This document shows, in pieces, positions 23,964 to 33,025 of a stretch of DNA of 64,000 nucleotides. Below the pieces are notes generated by a model. The model saw only the letters and a program-made list of their open reading frames with translations. It did no database searches and was not told where the DNA came from. A program made the position numbers and the translations under genes. The stretch is from CAYNRE01 sp964399535 (lineage in GTDB: Bacteria; Planctomycetota; Planctomycetia; Pirellulales; CAYNRE01), in NCBI GenBank assembly GCA_964399535.1, contig CAYNRE010000055.1, positions 364,604-428,603 on the forward strand. Direction: 5' to 3'. The number at the start of each line of letters is the position of its first letter. Within the stretch, counting starts at the first letter, position 1.

Positions 23964-25847
23964 ATGGCATCATCGCGCACTTTGCCAGCAACGAACTTCC
24001 GGGTCCGGTCGCTGCTGGGCCGGTTTGCGGCACTGGGAGTGTCGCTGGCGGTAATCGGTACGGGCATGCCGGCGCGCGTGGTGGGGGCCGATGCTACGAC
24101 GGCCGGCGCCGCGTCGAGCCCGGTGGGGCGTACGATCGACGACTTTGAGCTGTCTGACGTAGGGGGCAAGATCCATCGGCTGAGCGACTACGCTTCGGCC
24201 CCGGTGGTGGTCGTGACGTTCCTGGGTGCCGAGTGTCCTCTGGCCCGCTTGTACGGTCCGCGGTTGGCCGAGTTATCCGAGCAATGGGCTCAGCAGGGGG
24301 TCGTCTTCCTGGGCATCAACTCCAATCAACAAGACTCGCTGCAAGAGCTCAAGTCGTTCGTGCAAATCAGCGAGATCCAGTTTCCGCTGCTGAAAGACGT
24401 GGGCAACGTGGTGGCCGATCAGTTCGGTGCCGTCCGTGTGCCCGAGGCATTCGTGCTCGACCGCCAGCGCGTGGTTCGCTATTGGGGCCGGATCGACGAC
24501 CAGTACGGGTACGACGCCGGCGTAGGCTACCAACGGCCCGAGGCGACCGACCGTAGCGTGCATCGGGCCATCGAAGAGCTGTTGGCCGGCCGCCCCGTGA
24601 GCGTTCCCGAGACCAAGGCCCCCGGTTGCCACATTGGGCGGGTACGCAGCCCCGAGGCGGGTAGCGAAATCACCTATTCGAAACACATCGCGCCGATCTT
24701 GCAGGCCCGCTGCGTGGAATGTCACCGGCCCGGCGAGGTCGGTCCTTTTGCCCTGCTGAGCTACGAGGAAGTAGTCGGCTGGGGTGAGATGATTCGCGAG
24801 GTGGTCGACAACGGCCGGATGCCTCCCTGGGGAGCGAGTCCCGAGCACGGCAGCTTTTTGAACGATCCGCGCTTGAGCCAGGAGGAAAAAGATCAGATCG
24901 TCGCCTGGGTCGAAGCCGGTTGCCCCGAGGGTAACCCGGCCGATTTGCCCCCGCCGCGCCAGTTCGTCGAGGGCTGGAATATCGAAGAACCCGACCAGGT
25001 GGTTTACATGAGCGACGAGCCTTACACGGTGCCGGCCGAGGGGGTGGTCGACTACCAGTACTTCGAGGTCGATCCCGGCTTCCAGGAAGACGTATGGATC
25101 GAAGCGGCCGAAGCCCGACCAGGGAGCCGGGCCGTGGTGCACCACATCATCGTGTTTATTAAACCGCCCGGGTCGCCGCCGGGGCACGAGATGCTCAGCA
25201 TCGGGCCCAACAGCCTCCTGGCCGGATACGCCCCGGGGTCGGTCCCCTCGTATTCCTATCCCGGCATGGCGCGGCTCGTGAAGGCCGGCTCAAAGCTGCT
25301 CTTTCAAATGCACTACACACCCAACGGCAAACAAGCCCAGGACCGCAGCTACCTGGGGCTGAAGTTCGCGCGGGCCGAGGACGTGGAGCACGACGTGCGG
25401 AGCGGATTCGCGATCCAGGTGAACCTGAATATTCCGCCGCACGAAGACGACTACGTCGCCACGGCCAGCCGCAAATTTCGCCACGATACCTGGCTCTTGG
25501 GCTTGATGCCCCACATGCACGTGCGGGGAAAATCGTTCCGCTACGAAGTGGAATACCCCGACGGGCGCAAGGAAGTGCTGCTCGACGTGCCGCGGTACGA
25601 TTTCAACTGGCAGCTATCCTACATCTTTCCCGAGCCCAAGGTTTTGCCCAAGGGAACCAAGCTGCTCTGCACGGCGCACTACGACAACTCGGCCAATAAT
25701 CTGGCCAACCCCGATCCGTCGATCGCCGTTCGCTGGGGAGATCAGACCTGGGAAGAAATGATGATCGGCTGGATCATCACGGCCGATCCCGAGCCCGTGA
25801 ATCACCGCTCGCCCGAGCCGGCCCAGCCCGGCGAGGCGGGCCGCTAG
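23964..25847 (+). CDS. redoxin / c-type haem / copper monooxygenase-like fusion protein (copy 2)
   Basis: 627 residues from ATG 23964, where a signal-peptide-like N-terminus begins (FAALGVSLAVIGTGMPARVV). Same domain order as the protein at 4992-6836: redoxin (~45-215, VTFLGAECPLARLYGPRL), haem motif CVECH (~252), PHM-like half with HHIIVFI, QMHYTPNG and MPHMHVRGKSF. The two are alignable end to end with many identical blocks, for example EEPDQVVYMSDE here against PEPDQVVYMSDE. This points to gene duplication within the genome. The stop overlaps the convergent TadG-like gene by 4 bp. Confidence 0.8.
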   Translation: MASSRTLPATNFRVRSLLGRFAALGVSLAVIGTGMPARVVGADATTAGAASSPVGRTIDDFELSDVGGKIHRLSDYASAPVVVVTFLGAECPLARLYGPRLAELSEQWAQQGVVFLGINSNQQDSLQELKSFVQISEIQFPLLKDVGNVVADQFGAVRVPEAFVLDRQRVVRYWGRIDDQYGYDAGVGYQRPEATDRSVHRAIEELLAGRPVSVPETKAPGCHIGRVRSPEAGSEITYSKHIAPILQARCVECHRPGEVGPFALLSYEEVVGWGEMIREVVDNGRMPPWGASPEHGSFLNDPRLSQEEKDQIVAWVEAGCPEGNPADLPPPRQFVEGWNIEEPDQVVYMSDEPYTVPAEGVVDYQYFEVDPGFQEDVWIEAAEARPGSRAVVHHIIVFIKPPGSPPGHEMLSIGPNSLLAGYAPGSVPSYSYPGMARLVKAGSKLLFQMHYTPNGKQAQDRSYLGLKFARAEDVEHDVRSGFAIQVNLNIPPHEDDYVATASRKFRHDTWLLGLMPHMHVRGKSFRYEVEYPDGRKEVLLDVPRYDFNWQLSYIFPEPKVLPKGTKLLCTAHYDNSANNLANPDPSIAVRWGDQTWEEMMIGWIITADPEPVNHRSPEPAQPGEAGR

Positions 25848-27034
25848 CGGGCTAGCGCCAGTCGATAGACCAAGGGGGGGCTAGCGATGCTGCCCGCGCC
25901 CGCCGCGGTCCAGGCCGTGGTGTGAATCAAGAAGCAGGGCTCGAGCGAGATGCTCAACAGGGCGCCGCGCCGCTCGGCCCGGAGCACTCGGCCCGCCACG
26001 AACCCGACCAAGGCCGCTCGGCCTCCCGACGACTGGTTGGCATCGAAAATCGGCCACACGCGCCGGCCCGACGCGGGCTGGGCCGCCAATGCGTTCAGCT
26101 CGGTGGCGAGCGCGTTGGCCAGCGCGGGCGAAAGGACTCCCTGAGATTTTACTTTCAGCGGCGAAGCGGCCAGCGCCGGTCCAAGCACTCCGCTGGCCGG
26201 GGGCAGATCGCCCAGGGTCACCCCGGTTCGGCATTGCCGTTCGACGACCGACCGTTGCACGGCCCCATGAAAGCTGACCAGCGTTGCGCTTCCGGCGCTG
26301 CTGGTCGAGGTCGACGACGAGCTAATCGGCACCTGCAACTCGAACTCGCGAATCTGATTGCTGTTTTGGTCCGAGACACGGGCCTTGCGCCAGGTAGCCA
26401 GTTCAATCGCCAAGGGAGCGACGGGGGCCGGCAGGTCGGCGCGAGGACGAAAACCGATGACCTGGCCGTCGAGCGCCGCGATCGACTCGGCCAGCACCCG
26501 CGGACTGGGACCACGAAGCCAGGTGCCGCCCAGCAGCCAGCCCAGGGGATTGCCCTGAGCCCGGCCGCGCTCCACCTCGACGCGCAGGGCCAGCGGCAGG
26601 CGAGATTCCTCGTCGAGCGGTACGAAGCCAGCCGGGGCGTTGGCCGCCGCCACGAGGTGGCCCGGGGTAAGCCGGACATCGCTCGGCGCCAGGTGCCAGC
26701 GGCGCGCCAGATGAACATTGTTCGCCGCGCGGAACGAGTCGACTTCGGCCTGGGCCGCGCTCACGGCGTCGGACGCGGCGGTGGTGGCCCCGCTCACCAA
26801 CAGGCTCGGGTGCAGTAGTCCGGGGGCCCCGGCCAGGGCGAGCAGATCGGCCCTGTGCTGAAGCTGACGCTGGGCTAGCACCAGGTAGCTCCAGTTGAGC
26901 ACCAAGAGCGCCGTGGCGATGGCCACCAAGAGCAGCACCACCAGGGCCAGGCTCAATACGCCTCGGCGACGAGCGCGGGCCGCCGAGCGGTTGCGCCGGA
27001 CGATGCGTTGCACGAGCCGATGGTTGCACTGCAT
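25844..27034 (-). CDS. TadG/TadE-like pilus-associated membrane protein
   Basis: About 396 residues from ATG 27034; a GTG at 27091 with a GGAGAGG site is an alternative. An Arg-rich N-terminus (RRNRSAARARRRG) is followed by one long hydrophobic helix (VLSLALVVLLLVAIATALLV), the layout of TadE/TadG proteins. The rest is a periplasmic domain without recognisable motif, with a Ser/Thr-rich linker (SSSSTSTSSAGS). It is the last gene of the minus-strand Tad cluster. Confidence 0.65.
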   Translation of the reverse strand: MQCNHRLVQRIVRRNRSAARARRRGVLSLALVVLLLVAIATALLVLNWSYLVLAQRQLQHRADLLALAGAPGLLHPSLLVSGATTAASDAVSAAQAEVDSFRAANNVHLARRWHLAPSDVRLTPGHLVAAANAPAGFVPLDEESRLPLALRVEVERGRAQGNPLGWLLGGTWLRGPSPRVLAESIAALDGQVIGFRPRADLPAPVAPLAIELATWRKARVSDQNSNQIREFELQVPISSSSTSTSSAGSATLVSFHGAVQRSVVERQCRTGVTLGDLPPASGVLGPALAASPLKVKSQGVLSPALANALATELNALAAQPASGRRVWPIFDANQSSGGRAALVGFVAGRVLRAERRGALLSISLEPCFLIHTTAWTAAGAGSIASPPLVYRLALAR

Positions 27035-27095
27035 GAAAGGTTCGCCAAGTTCGAGAACGAAAGAAGTGAACCGCTGGGCATCGGTTCCCACGTCC

Positions 27096-27115
27096 CTCTC
27101 CCCAAGTGGGGAGAG
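27096..27115 (-). terminator. inverted repeat after cpaB
   Basis: CTCTCCCC-(4 nt)-GGGGAGAG, an 8-bp perfect stem, lies 16 bp past the cpaB stop in the direction of transcription. It has no T-tract, and it overlaps the possible start region of the TadG-like gene, so it could also modulate translation there. Confidence 0.4.
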
Positions 27116-27130
27116 AGACCGGGTCAGGGT

Positions 27131-28027
27131 TTAGCCGTTGTTCCAATCGGCCAGCTCGGGACTGAACTCACCCAGGTTCACGGTCGGCGCTTCCTGGGCC
27201 GGTTCGGCCGGCCGCGCGGCCGTGGCGGCGGCCTCTTGAATTTGCCGTTCTTGAAAGTTCACTTGCTGCACACCGGTGCCCCGCCAGATCTCGCTCCGGG
27301 TCTGACGCACCGGGCCCAGGCCCAGCAAATCGAGCGGGTTAACCAGGTCGTCGCCGGCATCGGCCAGGCCGTTTTCCTCATCGCCGCGCAGGGTCACGCT
27401 GAGCACGCCGTAGCGCTGGGCCAGGATCAGCTTGTTGGCCTCGGTGGGGGTCACGGCCACGGTTACGCTGCGCAGCGGCTGGCCGAGCCGCTCCTCGGTC
27501 TTGAACCGGTCGCGGCTAGTGGCCAGCACCAACACCCGCTTCAGCAGCGTGAGCGTCGCCACGCCGGCCAATTCGGGGTGGTCGCCCTGCACGGTCAGCG
27601 AGATGTCGACCCGCGATTCGGGCAACAGCACGCCGTCGAGCGCGTTCGAGGCGTCGACCGCGATCGTCACGGCCCGCGTGCCCGGCGGCAGTTGTTCGGC
27701 CAGGGTGGGGGTTTTGCCAACGGGGAAGAGCTGGTCTTCCAACAGCGGCTGGCCGGCCATGGCGGTGCCTTTCACCAAACGGAAGAGGGCCTGCGACGGA
27801 TTGCGCAGCGCACCGGGCGGTACCTGGGCGGCCGGAAGGTATTTCACCTCCACGTCTTGCTCGCGTACCCGGGCATAGGGGGGCAGGTTAATCGTGGGCA
27901 TTACCACGGCCACGCCACGCGGGCCGGGGCCGGGCTCGAAATATCGCCGCGCGGCATAGGCCGTGGCCAAGCCGGCCAGAATGGCCAACACACCCAACGT
28001 CACGGTGGCGGGACTGATGCGCTTCAC
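27131..28027 (-). CDS. cpaB: Flp pilus assembly protein CpaB/RcpC
   Basis: 298 residues. One N-terminal helix (VTLGVLAILAGLATAYAAR), then a SAF-type domain (residues ~40-105, INLPPYARVREQDVEVKYLP and VKGTAMAGQPLLEDQL). The RcpC-type region follows: PPGTRAVTIAVDASNALDGV, PESRVDISL and VTVAVTPTEANKLILAQRYG. CpaB interacts with the outer-membrane secretin of the Tad apparatus. It is separated from the upstream tadE by 78 bp. Confidence 0.88.
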   Translation of the reverse strand: MKRISPATVTLGVLAILAGLATAYAARRYFEPGPGPRGVAVVMPTINLPPYARVREQDVEVKYLPAAQVPPGALRNPSQALFRLVKGTAMAGQPLLEDQLFPVGKTPTLAEQLPPGTRAVTIAVDASNALDGVLLPESRVDISLTVQGDHPELAGVATLTLLKRVLVLATSRDRFKTEERLGQPLRSVTVAVTPTEANKLILAQRYGVLSVTLRGDEENGLADAGDDLVNPLDLLGLGPVRQTRSEIWRGTGVQQVNFQERQIQEAAATAARPAEPAQEAPTVNLGEFSPELADWNNG

Positions 28028-28105
28028 GGTGCGGTTCTCCTGGGATACTTCTGCGCTGAACGGCTTTTCGGGCGGGAGTGTACGATTCGGGCCAAAGGGC
28101 CCAGG

Positions 28106-28543
28106 CTATTCCTTGCGATAGACAAACGTGGCCGCGAGCTTCTGCCCGGCCAGGCGAACGCCGAACACATTGAGCAAATTCGGGGCCGCCAGCGCCGAAT
28201 CGACACTGACGCTCACGGTTACCGGGTCGCCGCTGGCAGCAGCCGACGGATCAACCGGTTCGATCCTTACGGGGTCCAGGTGGGGCGCGAAACGCCAGGG
28301 TTCGAGCGTGCGCTGGACCGCGCCCACCACCCGCTCGTGCGTCGCTCCGGGAAGCGAGGCTTCGCGGGCACCTACGCTGGCGGCGGCCTGCAGGGCCTGG
28401 CTGGCCATGAGCAGGGCCGCCAGTTGCACGATGGCCAGAATCACGATCAGCAGAATCGGCAAGACCAGCACCAGCTCGAGCGTTAGCACACCGCGGCGTC
28501 GAGCACCAGGGCGAAGCGGTCGATGGCGAAACCAGCGTGGCAT
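28106..28543 (-). CDS. TadE-like pseudopilin
   Basis: About 145 residues from ATG 28543. The N-terminus has RRGVLTLELVLVLPILLIVI, the TadE pattern with Gly before the hydrophobic helix and Glu at +5, so it should be processed by the prepilin peptidase encoded next door. The C-terminal domain is compact and ends FGVRLAGQKLAATFVYRKE. The frame is open far upstream, but that part overlaps the prepilin peptidase gene. Confidence 0.8.
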   Translation of the reverse strand: MPRWFRHRPLRPGARRRGVLTLELVLVLPILLIVILAIVQLAALLMASQALQAAASVGAREASLPGATHERVVGAVQRTLEPWRFAPHLDPVRIEPVDPSAAASGDPVTVSVSVDSALAAPNLLNVFGVRLAGQKLAATFVYRKE

Positions 28544-28611
28544 AAGGCAAACTCGAAGTGGTGAGTGGGCAACCCGGTGTGGTACCGCGGAAACGTGGAG
28601 TCTTGGGCCAG

Positions 28612-29130
28612 TTAGTGCTGCCAGAGCAGTCCCCAGCCCAGCACCAGCGTCCAAGTGGCCAAGGCCACGGGAATCGCGAAGGGGAGCACGCGCCGGGCCG
28701 CGACGGGGGCACCGGCCGTAGCCATGCCGGCCCCGATGAACTGGCCCCGGGTTTTCGCCAGGCCTTGGCTTAGGGCCGACCAGCCGAGCACGGCCACGGC
28801 CAGGAAGGCGGCCAGAAACACGCTCGCCACAAAGGCGGCGAGCAGGCGCTGCACCCCCAGCCAGGCCCCCAGGGCTCCCAACAGTTTCACGTCGCCCATG
28901 CCGCTGCCGCCCAACAGGGCCGGTAGGAGCAAGAGCGCCAGCCCCACGGCTAGCCCCAGGGCCGCGAACGGCGCTCCCGATCCGTCGGGGGCCAGTGCGT
29001 GGTACACCAGGCCCAACGCGGCCGCCGGGGCGGTGAGCCAGTTGGGAATCCGCTGCCGTTTCAGATCGGTATAGGCGGCCAGGCCGGTCAGGGCGGCGGC
29101 CGCCGAGAGCGTGATCAGCGAAAGTTCCAT
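28612..29130 (-). CDS. A24 prepilin peptidase (TadV/CpaA type)
   Basis: 172 residues, almost entirely hydrophobic, with six predicted helices. Both aspartates of the aspartyl peptidase are present: AAYTDLKRQRIPNW (~22) and GSGMGDVKLLGALGAWLG (~78, GxGD motif). It lacks the N-methylation domain, as expected for the Tad type. It should cleave the four pilins and TadE in this cluster after Gly. Confidence 0.9.
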   Translation of the reverse strand: MELSLITLSAAAALTGLAAYTDLKRQRIPNWLTAPAAALGLVYHALAPDGSGAPFAALGLAVGLALLLLPALLGGSGMGDVKLLGALGAWLGVQRLLAAFVASVFLAAFLAVAVLGWSALSQGLAKTRGQFIGAGMATAGAPVAARRVLPFAIPVALATWTLVLGWGLLWQH

Positions 29131-29223
29131 GGCGATGGTCTCCTCGCAGGGCGGCGAAATCGTCTGGAAACGTCTCGATCGGCCGACTCAGATCCGACCA
29201 TCGGGCCGGATGTTCGCCAGGGC

Positions 29224-29523
29224 TCAGGAGCCCGAGCCGAAACCGGGTCGCACGATCTGTGTGGCACCTGGTTGATCTGCGAATTGCGTGCCGAAGCCCT
29301 GGTAGCTTTGGTCGACCGCCTCGATGGCGCCGGCCACGTCTCCCAGTTCGCTGGTCATGGCGTCGCGAGCGGCGCTGAGCCCTCCGACGACGCCCAGAAC
29401 GACCAGGGTGATCAGCAGAACCCATTCAAAGGTCAGCACCCCCCGCTCATCGCGCCAGCAGCGCGAGGCGAGTTTTCGACCGGCCGTGACCAGGGGCGAC
29501 CCGATGAGGCGAAAAGGCAGCAT
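29224..29523 (-). CDS. Flp-like pilin, paralogue 1
   Basis: 99 residues from ATG 29523. WRDERGVLTFEWVLLITLVV gives a short basic leader, Gly, then a hydrophobic helix with Glu at +5, so it is a prepilin peptidase substrate. It shares GVVGGLSAARDAMTSELGDV and VDQSYQG with the three genes upstream. Unlike them it has no CNRAASCRP tail and ends with a short Gly/Ser segment. Confidence 0.8.
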   Translation of the reverse strand: MLPFRLIGSPLVTAGRKLASRCWRDERGVLTFEWVLLITLVVLGVVGGLSAARDAMTSELGDVAGAIEAVDQSYQGFGTQFADQPGATQIVRPGFGSGS

Positions 29524-29540
29524 GCGCGTTTCCCCGAGGG

Positions 29541-29819
29541 TTAGCGATTCTCTGGCGGCCGGCAGCTCGCCGCCCGGTTGCAACTGGTGTCCTGAAAGGC
29601 GAAGCCCCCGATGTTCAAACAGGGGTCGGCGGCGACGCTGTAGCTTTGATCGATCGCCACCATGCCGCCGGCGACGTCGCCCAGTTCGCTGATCACGGCA
29701 TCGCGGGCGGCACTTAGCCCGCCGACCACGCCGATTACCAGCACGGTGATCAACAGAACCCATTCAAAGGTCAGCGTGCCGCGCTGGTCGCGGCAGAAAT
29801 GGAGCCAGACGCTTCGCAT
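29541..29819 (-). CDS. Flp-like pilin, paralogue 2
   Basis: 92 residues from ATG 29819. CRDQRGTLTFEWVLLITVLV is the prepilin cleavage region (Gly, then TLTFE). The conserved core GVVGGLSAARDAVISELGDV follows, then DQSY and a tail with CNRAASCRP, containing two cysteines that could form a disulfide. It lies 17 bp upstream of paralogue 1. Confidence 0.8.
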   Translation of the reverse strand: MRSVWLHFCRDQRGTLTFEWVLLITVLVIGVVGGLSAARDAVISELGDVAGGMVAIDQSYSVAADPCLNIGGFAFQDTSCNRAASCRPPENR

Positions 29820-29971
29820 ACGAGTTCCTCGGGGTAGAGACGAGAAGGATTCGAATGTTGACGAGTCGAGCCGACCTCCGCGACTCGGCGGGTGCCGAGC
29901 CGCGGAGGCGTTAAGCTCGAAAGCGGCTGGTGCTCGGACTAGCCAACCAACCTACTTGCGGACCAGCCTGA

Positions 29972-30316
29972 CTAGCTCCCCGCGCCCACGGGCGAGAGGT
30001 TGACAGTCTGACCGAACTGCGGAGGAGCCGGCCGGCAGCTCGCCGCCCGGTTGCAGTTGACGTCGATGTACAGCGAGCCGACTGCCCCGTCGAGGGCTTC
30101 GTCGTGGGCAATTGCTTCCACCGGGTGAATGATCCGGTAGGACTGGTCGAGCGAGACGATCGCTTCGGCCACGTCGCCCAACTCGCTGATCACGGCGTCG
30201 CGCACGGCGCTCAGGCCGCCCACCACGCCAATCGTCAGCACGGTAATCAGCAGAATCCATTCGAAGGTCAGGACACCACGGTCCTCCTTCCACATCCTTC
30301 GAACCAGTTGCTTCAC
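29972..30316 (-). CDS. Flp-like pilin, paralogue 3
   Basis: 114 residues from a GTG at 30316, chosen because GGAGG is 7-8 nt upstream. WKEDRGVLTFEWILLITVLT carries the cleavage site. The core GVVGGLSAVRDAVISELGDV and DQSYRIIHPVEAIAHDEALD is nearly identical to paralogue 4, as is the tail IDVNCNRAASCRP. A short Pro/Gln-rich end follows. Confidence 0.8.
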   Translation of the reverse strand: MKQLVRRMWKEDRGVLTFEWILLITVLTIGVVGGLSAVRDAVISELGDVAEAIVSLDQSYRIIHPVEAIAHDEALDGAVGSLYIDVNCNRAASCRPAPPQFGQTVNLSPVGAGS

Positions 30317-30712
30317 GGGTACCTCCACTAAGTTCCAGGAACAAGCAACGGACATCGCGCCGGCCCGACGTCGAGCCGGCCTTCTCGCGAGAGCGGTGGG
30401 TGGCTGCCGCTGGCCCTCCAGACTCTGGACCGGGCAGGGGAAGCCAAGGCCAGCCTTAGCTGGCCAGGTTGGTGTTCGGCGGAAATAGTCGGGCGATAGG
30501 TGCCTAGCAGACGGCGTGCCGTGCCATGGACCCCGTGGCGGACTCTCCCTGCGGCAAGTCCTTTAGGGTTCACGACCTGCGCCGCGTGGCGATCGTCTGG
30601 GATGGGCCCTCGGCCGAGCGCTGACAGTGGTGGCCCGGCGACCACTGTTGCCCCCAGGCAACGCGGCGTTGCCTGGAAGCGACAAGTGTTGCGGTCGCCG
30701 TTTCCTGGCCGA
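30317..30712. other. spacer between pilin paralogues 3 and 4 with two hairpins
   Basis: Two adjacent perfect stems are present: CAGTGGT...ACCACTG (30625-30647) and CCAGGCAACG-CGG-CGTTGCCTGG (30654-30676). They lie 37-88 bp past the stop of paralogue 4, so they may end or stabilise its transcript. No gene seen. Confidence 0.55.
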
Positions 30713-31027
30713 CTAGGGAACCGGGTTACAGGTGTTGGCCGGCCGGCAACTGGCCGCCCGGTTGCAGTTCACGTCGATGAACAGCGAGTCGCTGGCGCCG
30801 TCCAAGGCCTCGTCGTGAGCAATGGCCTCGACGGGGTTGATGATTCTGTACGACTGGTCGACCGAGACGATTCCCTCGGCCACGTCGCCTAACTCGCTGA
30901 TGATGGCATCGCGCACGGCGCTCAGGCCGCCCACCACGCCGATCGTCAGCACGGTAATCAGTAGGATCCATTCAAACGTCAGGACACCCCGGTCGTCACG
31001 CCAGACACGGGACCATAGAACCTGCAT
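30713..31027 (-). CDS. Flp-like pilin, paralogue 4
   Basis: 104 residues from ATG 31027, with GAGGAG about 8 nt upstream. WRDDRGVLTFEWILLITVLT gives the prepilin site. Core GVVGGLSAVRDAIISELGDV, then DQSYRIINPVEAIAHDEALD and IDVNCNRAASCRP. It is the first gene of the cluster and has the best ribosome site, with hairpins after it, so it may be the most abundant pilin. Confidence 0.8.
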   Translation of the reverse strand: MQVLWSRVWRDDRGVLTFEWILLITVLTIGVVGGLSAVRDAIISELGDVAEGIVSVDQSYRIINPVEAIAHDEALDGASDSLFIDVNCNRAASCRPANTCNPVP

Positions 31028-31317
31028 AAGCTGCTCCTCAGGGAAGAAAAAGACGATCGCTCCGGGCGCAAACAACGACGAAACCCCGCGCCCCGTCGGT
31101 TCGGCTGCGCCCAAGCGCAGCCGGCGCGCGAGCGTAGGCGGAGGGAGAAACCAAGGCGCGGAATCAGTGGGAAGGCAGTGCCGAGGGCCGCGGGCCATGG
31201 GGGCCCGGGCTCGACCGAAGATGAGACGCAGGCGGAAGGGAACCAAGCGAGCCAAGCGCGGGCAGAAAACCGGCCAACCCGGCTACCCGTGGGCCCCTAG
31301 GACCGCTCGCCGATCGG

Positions 31318-33018
31318 CTAAGGAGCAAATCGCTTGCCAATCGGCGAGCGATTTTCGGCAAGACTTCGCGAGGATTCACTCGCGGAAGGTGGGGTCGTAA
31401 CGATTTCGACCAGCGTGGCCTGCTCGTCCTGGTAGCGCACCCGGCAGCTCGGCTGCTGTTCCAGGTTCAGATAGAGCTGTCCGTTGCGGCGATTGTCGAG
31501 CACCAACCAACGCAGACCGCGCCGTTGGGCCACTTCGAGCCACTGGGTGCCACCGCGGCTGAGCTCCTGATAGTCGGACCAAACTTGCGGGTCGGCCAGA
31601 TGCACGTGGGTATACAACAGCGGTTGCAGCCGGCCTTGGCCTTGCCAAAGGCAATAATCGGCCCAGTCGAGCGGAGCCCAGAATCGCCCAGCCAGTTCGC
31701 GGGCTTCCACTTGTTCGCCCACGAAGAACGGGGTAGCCGGCGAAACTACGGTTGCCATGGGGCGAAGCTGCCCGGTAATCAGACTCCGGGAAGCCGGAGA
31801 CCAGATCAGGGCTGCGATCACCACCAGCAACCCTACCCAGCCGCGACGTGGTGCCGCGGCATCGTCAGCACAGGGCAAGGTTGCGTGCGCCAAACGCCGC
31901 CGGGGCCGCGCGGCCGAAACCAGGGCCTGAAGGTGGGGGGCCAAGACCCAAGGAAGCACGATCGCCCACCAGGCCAGCATGCGATTAGCCGACCAGACCG
32001 CGGCCCCGCCCGCAACCACCAACAGCACGTCGCAGGCCGACCAGCGGCGAGGGCTGATGCGAAGCAGAATTCCGGTGGCCAGTAGCGAGACGAAAAACAG
32101 GGCCCCGCCAAGGCTGGCGGGGGTCAAGGGACGCCATTCATTGAGCTGGCTCAAGAGCGGATGGCCGGTGAACCGGAACAAATCGAGCAGGGCGTACAAC
32201 CCGTGCGGTTGGCAGCATGCGCCCAGCAGCCCGGCCAAGACCAGGCTCCACGTTCCACCCAAGGACCGGGCCGGCGAGTTCTCGCCCAACTCCGACCGCC
32301 CGGTCCGGACCCAGTCGAGGGTTTGCCCCAGGGCCGCCGCCAACAGCAAGGCCAGCCCCAAGGGCACCGAACCGTGCAAGTTACACCACAACGCCATCAA
32401 CAGGCCCACGGCCAGGCGGTTCGACCAACCCTGCCGGGGCGAGGAGAGCAACACCAGCAGCGCGGCGGCCAGAGCCGTTGCCAGAAGCTGTGGGCGAAGC
32501 ACCCCGGCGACCGGTAGCGAGATGAGAAAACAGGCCAGCCCGGCCAGACAAGCGATTCCCAGTTGGCAGCCCCGCCGCCAACAGGCCAGTGTGACCAGCC
32601 CCACGGTCGACATCATCAGCAGCGCCTGGGCCAGCGAGAGCCCATCGCCGCCGAGCTGCTCGTAGAGCAGGTAACCCAACAGTTGGCTTAGCCAGGCCGG
32701 GTTCTGAAAGCGGTCGGCCGCGGGCGCGATGCCGAAGGGGTCGCTAGTCGGCAGTTGCCCGTGTTCGACCATCCAGCGGCCGAAGCTCAGGTGCCCCCAG
32801 AGGTCGCTGTGGTGCAAGGGAAACAGACTGGCCGCGACGAATACGCCGGCCAGCAGCAAGACGAGCGACAATTGGCCCAGCCCCAGCCGAGGTATCCAGT
32901 TCTGGCAGAACTCGAGCGACAGCGCCGGCTCGAGCACCAGGTCGTCGATCAGCGACGGGGGGGGAGCCGCCGGCGGTGGGCTCACGGGCTCGTCTTGCAG
33001 TTCGGGCGCGGTGGCCAT
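31318..33018 (-). CDS. polytopic membrane protein, GT-C-like
   Basis: 566 residues from ATG 33018. A Pro-rich cytoplasmic N-terminus precedes about ten hydrophobic helices (from ~50 to ~440) and a C-terminal soluble domain. LHHSDLWGHLSFGRWMVEHG just after the first helix resembles the acidic first loop of GT-C glycosyltransferases and O-antigen/PMT-like proteins, with a Pro-Thr-Ser-Asp-Pro-Phe stretch after it. No specific family is assigned. It starts 7 bp after the upstream gene ends, so the two form a unit. Confidence 0.65.
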   Translation of the reverse strand: MATAPELQDEPVSPPPAAPPPSLIDDLVLEPALSLEFCQNWIPRLGLGQLSLVLLLAGVFVAASLFPLHHSDLWGHLSFGRWMVEHGQLPTSDPFGIAPAADRFQNPAWLSQLLGYLLYEQLGGDGLSLAQALLMMSTVGLVTLACWRRGCQLGIACLAGLACFLISLPVAGVLRPQLLATALAAALLVLLSSPRQGWSNRLAVGLLMALWCNLHGSVPLGLALLLAAALGQTLDWVRTGRSELGENSPARSLGGTWSLVLAGLLGACCQPHGLYALLDLFRFTGHPLLSQLNEWRPLTPASLGGALFFVSLLATGILLRISPRRWSACDVLLVVAGGAAVWSANRMLAWWAIVLPWVLAPHLQALVSAARPRRRLAHATLPCADDAAAPRRGWVGLLVVIAALIWSPASRSLITGQLRPMATVVSPATPFFVGEQVEARELAGRFWAPLDWADYCLWQGQGRLQPLLYTHVHLADPQVWSDYQELSRGGTQWLEVAQRRGLRWLVLDNRRNGQLYLNLEQQPSCRVRYQDEQATLVEIVTTPPSASESSRSLAENRSPIGKRFAP

Positions 33019-33025
33019 AGCTCGA

